A DNA stretch of 64,000 bases from Erythrobacter sp. QSSC1-22B. GTDB taxonomy: Bacteria; Pseudomonadota; Alphaproteobacteria; Sphingomonadales; Sphingomonadaceae. Each line of letters opens with the position of its first letter. The first letter of the stretch is position 1. Positions 55,894 through 64,000 of this stretch are shown here, piece by piece. The translations under genes were made by a program, and so were the position numbers. The notes under the pieces were generated by a model that made no database searches, was not told where the DNA came from, and saw only the letters and a list, made by a program, of their open reading frames with translations. The DNA lies in the NCBI RefSeq assembly GCF_001678665.1, contig NZ_LZRP01000004.1, positions 1 to 64,000 on the forward strand. Reading direction: 5' to 3'.

Positions 55894-56858
55894 GGTCGGC
55901 CCACCCGCTGGATTTCCCATTCGAGCTCCACTCCGCAATGCACATAGACGCGGCGTTTCACCTCCTCGCCCAGCCCTTCGATGTCGGCGCTGGTCGCACC
56001 TCCGGTGTTGATGAGGAAATTGGTGTGTTTTTCGCTCACCTGTGCGCCGCCCATGGTCAGTCCCCGGCAGCCCGCGGCGTCGACCAGCTCCCAGGCCTTG
56101 TGTCCGGGCGGATTCTTGAAGGTCGAACCTCCGGTCTTGGTCCTGACCGGCTGCGATTGCTCGCGCGCCTGCGCGATCCGGTCCATCTCGGCTCCGATGA
56201 TTTCAGGGTCGCCCGCTTTCCCCTGGAAGCGCGCGCCAATCACCACCGTGCCCGCGGGCAATACCGAATGGCGGTAGGAATACTGCAGGTCGGCCGCGCG
56301 AAGGGTGTGGCTCTGGCCATCGGGCATCACCACGTCGCAATCGATCAGCACCTCGCTGACATCGCGGCCATAGGCGCCGCCGTTCATCCGCACGAACCCG
56401 CCAACCGTGCCCGGGATGCCGCGCAGGAATTCCAGCCCTGCGACGCCGGCATCGCGCGCGGTGCTGGCGACGAGGATGCCATGCGCGCCCGCACCGCAGG
56501 CGACCACGTGATCATCTCGCACTTCGACCTTGGCAAAGGCCTTGCCCAGCTTGACCACCACGCCGGGGACGCCGCCATCGCGGACGATGAGATTGGATCC
56601 CAGCCCCAGCGCCATTACCGGCAGGCTGCCCTCGAGCCGTTCGAGAAAGGTGCGCAGCTCGTCGGCATCCTCGGGCTCGAACAGCCAGTCGGCACTGCCG
56701 CCTGCCTTGAACCAGACCAGCTTCGCGAGCGGCGCGTCCGGCGTCAACTTGCCGGTCAGGCCCTGCATCGAGACCGGTGCATCGACGCCGCCCTCGGTCT
56801 CGCCACCGGGGGCGGAACCGGTGTCGTAATTCCACACATCGCCGGGTTGGGGGCTCAT
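55890..56858 (-). CDS. murB: UDP-N-acetylenolpyruvoylglucosamine reductase
   Basis: 322 residues. FAD enzyme that reduces UDP-GlcNAc-enolpyruvate to UDP-MurNAc with NADPH. The FAD motif is [32 protein letters not shown] binds the flavin, and the GGSTFKNP segment carries the catalytic Ser of the MurB active site. An N-terminal extension of about 45 residues precedes the usual start region. Overlaps murC and ddl. Confidence 0.94.
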   Translation of the reverse strand: MSPQPGDVWNYDTGSAPGGETEGGVDAPVSMQGLTGKLTPDAPLAKLVWFKAGGSADWLFEPEDADELRTFLERLEGSLPVMALGLGSNLIVRDGGVPGVVVKLGKAFAKVEVRDDHVVACGAGAHGILVASTARDAGVAGLEFLRGIPGTVGGFVRMNGGAYGRDVSEVLIDCDVVMPDGQSHTLRAADLQYSYRHSVLPAGTVVIGARFQGKAGDPEIIGAEMDRIAQAREQSQPVRTKTGGSTFKNPPGHKAWELVDAAGCRGLTMGGAQVSEKHTNFLINTGGATSADIEGLGEEVKRRVYVHCGVELEWEIQRVGRP

Positions 56859-58267
56859 GTGCCACGTCCCTTGGCGGCGATCGCGTCGGCGAGCCCGGCG
56901 GCCCAGCGGGTGATGTCGCCTGCGCCGAGGCAGACGACGATATCGCCCTCGGCCACATGACCAGCCAGCAGCTCTGCCAAATCGCCCTCGTCGGCGACCG
57001 TGGCGGCCGAGCGATGCCCGCGCGACTTGAGCCCCGCCACCAGCGCTTCGGCGGAAACGCCATCGATCGGTTCCTCGCCCGCTTCGTAGACCGGGGTGAC
57101 CAGCACCTCGTCGGCCTCGTTGAAGCAGCTCTGGAAATCATCCATCAGATCGTTGAGGCGGCTATAGCGGTGCGGCTGCATCACCGCGATCACGCGTCCT
57201 GCCGCGGCTTCGCGTGCGGCGCTCAGCACAGCGCGAATTTCGACCGGGTGATGCGCGTAATCGTCGATGATCGCGGCGCCGTCGACCTCGCCCACCTTGG
57301 TGAAGCGCCGCCGGACTCCGCCGAAACCGGCAAACCCGCTGCAAATGACTTCGTCGGAGCAGCCCATCTCGATCGCCACCGCGATTGCGGCGAGCGCGTT
57401 CTGGACGTTGTGGCGACCCGGCATCGGCAGGCGGACACCCTCGATCCGGCGATCCTCCTCACCGCGCTGGCGGACGATCACGTCGAAGCTGTTCCCACCC
57501 GTGTCGGGGCGCACGTTGACGCCGCAGATGTCGGCCTGGAGCGAGAAACCGTAGGTGATCGCCCGGCGGTCGCGCACCTTGCCAATCACCGCCTGCACCT
57601 CGGGGTGATCGATGCACAGGATCGCCGCACCATAGAAGGGCACATTGTGGATGAATTCGACGAAGGCGTCCTTCACCCCGTCGAAATCGCCGTAATGGTC
57701 GAGATGCTCGGGGTCGATATTGGTGACCACCGCGATTGTCCCGTCGAGCCGCAGGAAGCTTCCATCGCTCTCGTCGGCCTCGACCACCATCCAGTCGCTG
57801 TCGCCCAGCCGCGCGTTGGAGCCGTATTGCTCGATGATACCGCCATTGATGACGGTCGGATCGACCCCGCCGGTATCGAGCAGCGCGGCGATCATGCTGG
57901 TGGTGGTGGTCTTGCCGTGGGTCCCTGCCACCGCGATGGTGGATTTGAGCCGCATCAATTCGGCAAGCATTTCGGCGCGACGGACCACCGGGATGCGGTT
58001 TTCCAGCGCATATTCGACTTCGGGGTTGGTCCGCTTGACCGCGGTCGAGGTGACCACGACCGCGACTCCCTCGACGTTCTCGGGAGCATGGCCGATGGCA
58101 ACCGCCATTCCTCGCGCGCGCAGCCGCTCGATAGTCGGGCTTTCCTTGAGGTCGGAACCCTGCACCTTGTAGCCGAGGTTATCCATCACCTCGGCGATCC
58201 CCGACATGCCGATGCCGCCGATACCGATGAAATGGATCGTGCCGATCTCGGTGGGAACGCCCTTCAT
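56855..58267 (-). CDS. murC: UDP-N-acetylmuramate-L-alanine ligase
   Basis: 470 residues. ATP-dependent addition of L-Ala to UDP-MurNAc, the first stem-peptide residue. Rossmann-like N-terminus [16 protein letters not shown], Mur-ligase P-loop [12 protein letters not shown] near 110, [20 protein letters not shown], and [12 protein letters not shown]. The ATG at 58267 overlaps the murG stop (ATGA). Confidence 0.96.
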   Translation of the reverse strand: MKGVPTEIGTIHFIGIGGIGMSGIAEVMDNLGYKVQGSDLKESPTIERLRARGMAVAIGHAPENVEGVAVVVTSTAVKRTNPEVEYALENRIPVVRRAEMLAELMRLKSTIAVAGTHGKTTTTSMIAALLDTGGVDPTVINGGIIEQYGSNARLGDSDWMVVEADESDGSFLRLDGTIAVVTNIDPEHLDHYGDFDGVKDAFVEFIHNVPFYGAAILCIDHPEVQAVIGKVRDRRAITYGFSLQADICGVNVRPDTGGNSFDVIVRQRGEEDRRIEGVRLPMPGRHNVQNALAAIAVAIEMGCSDEVICSGFAGFGGVRRRFTKVGEVDGAAIIDDYAHHPVEIRAVLSAAREAAAGRVIAVMQPHRYSRLNDLMDDFQSCFNEADEVLVTPVYEAGEEPIDGVSAEALVAGLKSRGHRSAATVADEGDLAELLAGHVAEGDIVVCLGAGDITRWAAGLADAIAAKGRGT

Positions 58268-59460
58268 TCGCCGTGCTCCCGCGCCGCGCCCTGCCCGGCG
58301 GGAACGCCCTGCGAAGCGCCGCGGGCGTTGTTGGCGCCGACGCGGATCACATCCATCATGTCCGCCCCGCCGAAGCCCTCGACCAGATCGGCGAGGTCCT
58401 TGACCGCATCGGGTCGGCCGCAATTCCATGCTGCGTGAGCGGCCCTGGCGAGGCCTTCGGGGTTGTCGGCCAGCGCCATGATCTGCTTCGCGAGTTCCTT
58501 GGCGCCGAAGCGCTCCTGACGGATCATCCGCGCGCCGCCGGCCTTGGCCATCTCGCGGGTGTTTGCGGCCTGATGATCGTCGGTAGCGATCGGCAGCGGG
58601 ACCAGGATTGCCGGGCGCCCGACCGCGGTCAGTTCGGCAATGGTCGAGGCACCGGCGCGGCCGATAAACAGATGCGCGTCGCCAAGCCGGCCGGCCATAT
58701 CCTCGAAATAAGTGCCGAGCTCGGCGGGAATGTCGTGGGTGCTATAGCGTTCACGCACCGCGTCGAGATCCTCGGCACGGCACTGCTGCGTGACCTGCAA
58801 GCGCTGGCGGACTGCCGGGGGAAGCATAGCGAGCCCGTCGGGCACCACTTCGGACAAGATGCGTGCGCCTTGGCTACCGCCGGTAACGAGCACGCGTAGT
58901 AGCCCCTCCTCGCCCAGCGGCGGGAATTCCTCGTCGCGCAAGGCCAGCACCTGCGCGCGCACCGGATTACCAACCAGCGCGACCTTGTCGCGATGCTTGG
59001 GCTTCAGACGCTCGATCTCGGGATAGGCGGTCGCGATCGCCTGGACGCGGCCTGAAAGCAGGCGATTGACTCGCCCGAGCACCGCGTTCTGTTCGTGCAA
59101 CACGCTGGGGATGCCCGCAGAGGACGAGGCCAGCAGCGCAGGCAGCGAGGGGTAGCCGCCGAAGCCTACCACCGCGCTGGGCGCAAAGCTGTCATAGAGC
59201 CGCAGCGCCATCTTGCGGCCCTGCAGCACCGCGCGCAGGGCAGCGAACCATTTGAGCGGGTTCTTGCCGAAGCGGCCGGCGGGCAGGACATGGGTCGTGA
59301 GGAAATCGGGGCGCCCGGGGATCTGCTCGCCACGTTCGTCCGTGATCAGCGCGACGTGATGCCCGCGCCGTTCGAGTTCGGTGGCGAGCGCGAAGGCGGG
59401 GAGCAGATGCCCCCCGGTCCCGCCCGCAGCGAGGACGTAATGGCGGTTGGAGCCGGTCAT
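58264..59460 (-). CDS. murG: Undecaprenyl-PP-MurNAc-pentapeptide GlcNAc transferase
   Basis: 398 residues. Membrane-associated GT-B glycosyltransferase that converts lipid I into lipid II. The N-terminal glycine loop [12 protein letters not shown], a second one at VTGGSQGAR and the UDP-binding [23 protein letters not shown] with Glu are all present. Usual MurG length plus a short Gly/Ala-rich C-terminal tail. The ATG at 59460 overlaps the ftsW stop. Confidence 0.95.
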   Translation of the reverse strand: MTGSNRHYVLAAGGTGGHLLPAFALATELERRGHHVALITDERGEQIPGRPDFLTTHVLPAGRFGKNPLKWFAALRAVLQGRKMALRLYDSFAPSAVVGFGGYPSLPALLASSSAGIPSVLHEQNAVLGRVNRLLSGRVQAIATAYPEIERLKPKHRDKVALVGNPVRAQVLALRDEEFPPLGEEGLLRVLVTGGSQGARILSEVVPDGLAMLPPAVRQRLQVTQQCRAEDLDAVRERYSTHDIPAELGTYFEDMAGRLGDAHLFIGRAGASTIAELTAVGRPAILVPLPIATDDHQAANTREMAKAGGARMIRQERFGAKELAKQIMALADNPEGLARAAHAAWNCGRPDAVKDLADLVEGFGGADMMDVIRVGANNARGASQGVPAGQGAAREHGE

Positions 59461-60722
59461 GGATGGATCTCGCGTCGGATGGTTTCGACGGGTTTGGGTT
59501 CGCGCCGTTCGGCCAGGCCCAGCACATCGGCCAGCCCGCGCGTCTCGCGCTTGAGGAAGGGATTGCGCCGGGTGATGGCCAGCAGCAGCCCGACGGTCAG
59601 GCAGATCGCGATGGTAGAGGAACCGCCATAGCTCACCAGCGGCAGCGTCATCCCCTTCGAGGGAAACAGCTGCAGATTGACGAGCATGTTGATGAAGGCC
59701 TGCCCGCCCAGCAGCGTGACGAGACCCGAGCCCGCCAGCAGGGCGAACAGATCGTCTTCGTCGACCAGTTTCATCAAAACGCGTCCCACGATAGCCAGAT
59801 AGGTGATTGCCACCAGCCCGCAAACGATAAGCCCGAATTCTTCCCCGATCACGGAGAAGATGTAGTCGGTATGGGCCTCGGGCAGGTTCATCTTGCGGAT
59901 ACCGAGCCCATAGCCGCTGCCGGTCCAGCCGCCTGCCAGCAGCGTGCGTTCGGCGAGATCGACCTGGTCGTAGGCGGTGCCGCCGCCGAGAAAGGAATCG
60001 ATCCGGTGGCGCGCATTGTCGTAGAGGAAGTAGGTTGCGGTGAGCGCCACAATCCCGATGCCCGCGAGCGCGCCCATCCGCTGCACCGGAACCCCGGCGA
60101 GCAGGACCATCACGAACCACACCCCGACAAACAGCATGGTATCGCCCAGATTGGGCTGCAGCATCATCAACAGCGAGATGATACCCAATCCGATGAAGGT
60201 CAGCGCCATCACCGGCAGATTGGGGTCGCGCACCCGCCACGACAGCACCCAGGCGGTGACGATAACGAAGCCCGGCTTGAGGAATTCGCTGGGCTGGAAG
60301 CGCATCCCGAACTCGAGCCAGCGGCGCGCCCCGTTCACTTCCGATCCGATCAGCGGAACGAGGAACAGTGCGCCGAACATGAGGGCGCCGAGCACCACTC
60401 CGAAGCGCCGCGCATTGCCGCGATCGAACATCGAGACTGCCAGCAGCACCGCGACCCCGAGCAGCTGCCAGACCAGGTGGCGATAGAAGAAATAGAGCGG
60501 ATCGAGCGTGGCCGCGGTGGTCGACAGCCGGTCGGCGCTGGCGGGCGAGGCGGCGGCGACCGCGACCGCGCCAAAGGCCATCAGCGCGAGGATGAGGCCA
60601 AGCAGCACCCGGTCGATCTCGCGCCACCAGATCTTGAGCTCGGACCAGCGCGACAGCTTCTGCTGCGCCAGCCGCGGAGCGCGGCGCCCGGCGCCCGGAA
60701 CGAAGGCACGCTGCTGGCTCAT
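59457..60722 (-). CDS. ftsW: Peptidoglycan glycosyltransferase FtsW
   Basis: 421 residues. SEDS-family polymerase of septal peptidoglycan with about ten membrane helices. Conserved SEDS parts are GARRWLEFG, FQPSEFLK, the loop TLLAGGWTGSGYGLG, EAHTDYIFSVIGEEFG and FPSKGMTLPLVSYGGSS. A 30-residue basic cytoplasmic N-terminus precedes the first helix. The ATG at 60722 overlaps the murD stop. Confidence 0.94.
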   Translation of the reverse strand: MSQQRAFVPGAGRRAPRLAQQKLSRWSELKIWWREIDRVLLGLILALMAFGAVAVAAASPASADRLSTTAATLDPLYFFYRHLVWQLLGVAVLLAVSMFDRGNARRFGVVLGALMFGALFLVPLIGSEVNGARRWLEFGMRFQPSEFLKPGFVIVTAWVLSWRVRDPNLPVMALTFIGLGIISLLMMLQPNLGDTMLFVGVWFVMVLLAGVPVQRMGALAGIGIVALTATYFLYDNARHRIDSFLGGGTAYDQVDLAERTLLAGGWTGSGYGLGIRKMNLPEAHTDYIFSVIGEEFGLIVCGLVAITYLAIVGRVLMKLVDEDDLFALLAGSGLVTLLGGQAFINMLVNLQLFPSKGMTLPLVSYGGSSTIAICLTVGLLLAITRRNPFLKRETRGLADVLGLAERREPKPVETIRREIHP

Positions 60723-61990
60723 GCTGCGAGCTCCCTGACGGCGGCGCGGAAAGCTTCGCCGCGCGCCTCGAAATCGGTGAACTGGTCGAAACTTGCGCAG
60801 GCCGGGCTGAGCAGGACGGTGTCGCCCGGGTCGGCGGCAGCAGCGGCATCGCGAACCGCGTGAGCGAGCGTCTCGCTGCGGGTGACGGGTAGGCGCGGTT
60901 CGAGCAATGCTGCGAATTGCGGCCCGGCGCTGCCGATGGTGTAGGCGGCCTTCACATGACCGAGCTGCGCCTCGCACTCCCCTAGACCCGGCTCCTTGGC
61001 GAGCCCGCCGACAATCCAGTGGATATTGTCGAAGGCGGCGAGCGCGGGCGCGGTGGCGGCGGTGTTGGTGCCCTTGCTGTCGTTGACGTAGGCGATGTCG
61101 GCGATGGCGGCGACCCGTTCCATGCGGTGCGGGAGGCCTTGATAGCTGGCGATACCTCGGTCGATCTCTTGTGGCATCAAATCGAGTTCAATGCAGATCA
61201 GTTGCGCAGCCATCGCGTTCTGCTGGTTGTGCGGGCCAGCGAGCACAGGGTTGCCTGCGGTTACACCATCCTCAAGTTCTACCGGATTGGTCGAACGTCC
61301 CTGGGCGACAAGCTCGCGATAAAGCTGATCCTCACCGACGAAGCTGAGGTGCTCGCCGGATAGCATATCGAGCAGCCTTAGCTTGGAGGCACGGTAAGCC
61401 TCGAAGCTCTCGTACCGATCGAGGTGGTCGGGAGTGATGTTGAGCAACACCGCCACATCGCAATCGAGGCTGAAGGTCAGATCGATCTGGTAGCTCGACA
61501 GTTCCAGCACATACACCCCGCCCTCGGGCAGCGGCTCCTGCTCGAGAATCGGCAGACCGATATTGCCGCCCATCGTGGTCGGCACGCCCGCGGTCTCGAG
61601 GATATGATGCACCAGCGCCGTCGTGGTGGATTTGCCATTGGTGCCGGTAATCCCGACCACCTTGTGCGGCGGCAGATGCGCGCGCGCCTGCGCGAACAAT
61701 TCGATATCGCCGATCACCGGCACGCCGAATTTCGCCGCGTGGCCGACGATGGGGTGGGTGTTGAGCGGCACGCCGGGGCTGACCACCACGCCCGCATAGC
61801 CAGTCAGGTCCGCTTCGAGCAGATCGGCGAGCACCGCGCGTCCCGCAAACGGTTCGCGCGCTTCAGGCTTCATGTCCCAGGCAAGCACATCGGCTCCGCC
61901 CGCCAGCAGCGCCTCGACCGTCGCCCTGCCCGAGCGCGCCAGTCCGAGGACGGCGAACCTTTTGCCAGACCAGGCGGGGCTGACGATCAT
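60719..61990 (-). CDS. murD: UDP-N-acetylmuramoylalanine-D-glutamate ligase
   Basis: 423 residues. Adds D-Glu to UDP-MurNAc-L-Ala. N-terminal [15 protein letters not shown]-loop [20 protein letters not shown] and [10 protein letters not shown], and YVNDSKGTN with [11 protein letters not shown] in the C-terminal domain. The ATG at 61990 overlaps the mraY stop. Confidence 0.96.
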   Translation of the reverse strand: MIVSPAWSGKRFAVLGLARSGRATVEALLAGGADVLAWDMKPEAREPFAGRAVLADLLEADLTGYAGVVVSPGVPLNTHPIVGHAAKFGVPVIGDIELFAQARAHLPPHKVVGITGTNGKSTTTALVHHILETAGVPTTMGGNIGLPILEQEPLPEGGVYVLELSSYQIDLTFSLDCDVAVLLNITPDHLDRYESFEAYRASKLRLLDMLSGEHLSFVGEDQLYRELVAQGRSTNPVELEDGVTAGNPVLAGPHNQQNAMAAQLICIELDLMPQEIDRGIASYQGLPHRMERVAAIADIAYVNDSKGTNTAATAPALAAFDNIHWIVGGLAKEPGLGECEAQLGHVKAAYTIGSAGPQFAALLEPRLPVTRSETLAHAVRDAAAAADPGDTVLLSPACASFDQFTDFEARGEAFRAAVRELAA

Positions 61991-63057
61991 CGCAGCTTCA
62001 GCGTGGCCAGCCCCAGGATGGCGAGCACGATCGCCACGATCCAGAAGCGGATCACGACCTTGCTCTCGCTCCAGCCCAATTGCTCGAAATGATGGTGGAT
62101 CGGCGCCATCCGGAACACCCGTTTGCCGGTGCGCTTGAACCAGACGACCTGGATGATCACAGACAGCGCCTCGAACACGAACAGCCCGCCGACGATACCG
62201 AGGACAACTTCGTGATGCGTCGCCACCGCGATCGCGCCGAGCGCCCCACCCAGTGCGAGGCTGCCGGTATCGCCCATGAACACCGCCGCGGGCGGCGCGT
62301 TGAACCACAGGAACGCCAGCCCGGCCCCGATGATCGCGGCGCAGAAGATCGCCAGCTCGCCCGCGCCCGCGACATGGGGAATGCCGAGATATTCGGAATA
62401 ATCGACCCGTCCGACCAGATAGGCGATCAGCGCAAAGGTGCCCGCGGCGATAATCACCGGCATGGTCGCCAGCCCGTCGAGCCCGTCGGTAAGGTTCACC
62501 GCATTGCCCGCGCCGACGATCACGAAGGCGGCGAAGACATAATAGAAATAGCCCAGCTCGATGCCGAAATCGTTGAAGAACGGGATGTAGAGGAAGGTGT
62601 TGATCTGCCCGACCACGATCCAGCTGGCGATCCCGGCGACGAGGAATTCCAGCAGCAGGCGGGTCTTGCCCGAAACCCCCTTATGGCTGGATTTTGTGAC
62701 CTTGTCGTAATCGTCGAGAAAACCGATCAGCCCGAAACCGGCGGTGACCGCGATGCAGGCCCAGATGAAGGGATTGGAAAGGTCCATCCACAAAAGCAGC
62801 GACAGGAACAGAGAGGTGAGGATCATCAGCCCGCCCATGGTCGGCGTGCCGCGCTTGGCGAGATGGGTCTGCGGTCCGTCCTCGCGGATTGGCTGACCCT
62901 TGCCCTGACGCACCCGCAGCATGGCGATGAAGCGCGGCCCGATCACCAGGCCGATCAGCAATGCCGTCAGCAGCGTCCCGCCCGCACGCGCCGTCTGGTA
63001 GCGTACGAGGTTGAAGACCCCTTCGAATTCAAACCATTGTGCCAGCAGATAGAGCAT
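61987..63057 (-). CDS. mraY: Phospho-MurNAc-pentapeptide translocase
   Basis: 356 residues with about ten membrane helices. Transfers phospho-MurNAc-pentapeptide to undecaprenyl phosphate, giving lipid I. The catalytic aspartates are in GFLDDYDK and NLTDGLDGL, and the HHHFE motif is near the C-terminus; the N-terminal GTPTMGGL is the family signature. Starts directly after the murF stop with no overlap, unlike most genes of the cluster. Confidence 0.96.
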   Translation of the reverse strand: MLYLLAQWFEFEGVFNLVRYQTARAGGTLLTALLIGLVIGPRFIAMLRVRQGKGQPIREDGPQTHLAKRGTPTMGGLMILTSLFLSLLLWMDLSNPFIWACIAVTAGFGLIGFLDDYDKVTKSSHKGVSGKTRLLLEFLVAGIASWIVVGQINTFLYIPFFNDFGIELGYFYYVFAAFVIVGAGNAVNLTDGLDGLATMPVIIAAGTFALIAYLVGRVDYSEYLGIPHVAGAGELAIFCAAIIGAGLAFLWFNAPPAAVFMGDTGSLALGGALGAIAVATHHEVVLGIVGGLFVFEALSVIIQVVWFKRTGKRVFRMAPIHHHFEQLGWSESKVVIRFWIVAIVLAILGLATLKLR

Positions 63058-64000
63058 TCAGCTTTCCCGGCGCGTGAGGTGTTCCACCACTCTGCCGAGC
63101 CCGATCGAGTTGGACCCTTTGACGAGGATCGCATCGCCGGCGACGATTGCGAAGTCCTCCAGCGCCGCGATCGCGTCCGCAGCGCTGCCGCAATGGGTGA
63201 AACTGCCTCCAAAGCCAAGCGGAAGCGCGGCACCTTTCCCCAATTCGCGCGCCAGCGGAGCCATTTCCGGGCCTACCAGGATGGCATGATCGACTTCCGC
63301 CGCGATCAGCGGTTCGGCCAGCTGGGCGTGGAAGGCAGGCCCGAAATCGCCCAATTCCTTCATCGCGCCGAGCACCGCGATGCGGCGGACGGCTGGGGTG
63401 GCGCCCAACTGCGCAAGCGTGGCGCGCATGCTGGCGGGGTTGGCGTTGTAGCTTTCGTCGATCAGCAAGGCCTTGCCGCCCGGTGCCGCGACCTGATGGC
63501 GCGCCCCGCGTCCTTCGAGCCCGCCCATCTCGGCCAGCGCCAGCCCGGCAGCGGCCATGTCGGCACCGCAGGCCAGAACGGCGGCCATCACCGCCAGCGA
63601 ATTGGCGATCCAGTGCTCTCCAGGCTCGGCGACGGTGAAACACATCCGGCCATCGGGATATTCGCAGGTGACCAGCGAGCCGCCATTGGCGCTGGGGATG
63701 GCGTCGAGCAACCGCATGGTTGCGTGTCGAGCACACCCGAACGACACGATCCGCGCGCCGGCCTTCTCGGCATGATCCCGCAGCCGCTCGAAATGCGGGC
63801 TGTCGGCTGGGATGACCGCGACCCCGCCCGGTTCCAGCCCGGCGAAGATTTCCGCCTTGGCATCCGCGATCGCCTCTTCGCTACCGAGGTTCTCGATATG
63901 CGCCGGGGCGATGGTGGTGACGACCGCAACGTGCGGCCGGACATGGTCGGTCAGCGTCGCGATTTCGCCGGCGTGATTCATCCCCATCTCGAACACGCCG
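63058..64000 (-). CDS. murF: UDP-MurNAc-tripeptide-D-Ala-D-Ala ligase, 3' part
   Basis: About 314 codons of the C-terminal two thirds of MurF; the start and the P-loop lie beyond the right edge of the window. The fragment begins within the central domain (FEMGMNHAGEI, then VVTTIAPAHIENLGS) and includes the DESYNANPASMRATL segment and a C-terminal GSNSIGLGRVV. Adds D-Ala-D-Ala to the UDP-MurNAc tripeptide, using the ddl product. Confidence 0.95.
   Translation of the reverse strand, partial: GVFEMGMNHAGEIATLTDHVRPHVAVVTTIAPAHIENLGSEEAIADAKAEIFAGLEPGGVAVIPADSPHFERLRDHAEKAGARIVSFGCARHATMRLLDAIPSANGGSLVTCEYPDGRMCFTVAEPGEHWIANSLAVMAAVLACGADMAAAGLALAEMGGLEGRGARHQVAAPGGKALLIDESYNANPASMRATLAQLGATPAVRRIAVLGAMKELGDFGPAFHAQLAEPLIAAEVDHAILVGPEMAPLARELGKGAALPLGFGGSFTHCGSAADAIAALEDFAIVAGDAILVKGSNSIGLGRVVEHLTRRES

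Overview
The window is chromosomal DNA of a high-GC alphaproteobacterium, most likely order Sphingomonadales and probably an Erythrobacter-like member (Erythrobacteraceae). This is inferred from gene content and order: lapA-pyrF-trpF-trpB-trpA-accD-folC, a CpdR response regulator beside an N-formylglutamate amidohydrolase, an HWE-family histidine kinase with a single-domain receiver, a SapC-family protein, the obgE-proB pair, and a very long FtsZ linker. Genes are packed tightly, with many ATGA, GTGA or TGATG overlaps. I see no insertion sequence, prophage, integrase or CRISPR array, so the window reads as core genome.

Layout. 1-4 kb (-): ydbH-ynbE-ydbL envelope lipid-transport module, divergent from radC. 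4.7-7.5 kb (-): DUF3857/transglutaminase/TPR exported protein. 7.7-15.4 kb (+): purB, lapA-like, pyrF, trpF, trpB, trpA, accD, folC (nucleotide, tryptophan, fatty-acid and folate metabolism), with an inverted-repeat element between trpA and accD and a half copy between trpB and trpA. 15.4-20.8 kb: ampG, a Rieske oxygenase, an rRNA pseudouridine synthase, rsmD, a GFA-family protein and a small exported protein. 20.9-29.2 kb: UvrD-type helicase, DEAD-box helicase, a small exported protein, an FAD-linked dehydrogenase, sapC, a candidate small RNA, and an N-formylglutamate amidohydrolase. 29.3-33 kb: cpdR, tRNA-Val(GAC), an HWE kinase/receiver pair and a 5'-truncated PRC-barrel gene. 33-38.7 kb: DUF1499 protein, queF, a proline-rich membrane protein, sseA-metC-mscS. 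38.8-42.8 kb (+): assimilatory sulfate-reduction operon cobA-DUF2849-cysI-DUF934-cysH. 42.8-46.1 kb (-): obgE-proB-SDR and tRNA-Ala(CGC); obgE carries a reading-frame break. 46.2-50.6 kb (-): lipoprotein, Bax-inhibitor-1 protein, YbjN protein, SPOR/TPR protein. 50.7-64 kb (-): the dcw division and cell-wall cluster, transcribed murF(partial)-mraY-murD-ftsW-murG-murC-murB-ddl-ftsQ-ftsA-ftsZ.

How the genes work together. The dcw cluster makes lipid II from UDP-MurNAc peptides (murB, murC, murD, murF, ddl, mraY, murG), moves septal synthesis forward (ftsW, ftsQ) and positions it (ftsA, ftsZ). The SPOR protein just downstream could follow the septal glycan. AmpG would return muropeptides to the cytoplasm. 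The cys operon supplies sulfide and its own siroheme precursor, next to two sulfur-amino-acid enzymes (sseA, metC).

I found no clearly new multi-gene system. The items most worth a second look are the candidate sRNA with C-rich anti-Shine-Dalgarno stretches (28.1-28.2 kb), the obgE frame break, the decayed PRC-barrel gene, the paired interspersed repeat, and a possibly leaderless accD.
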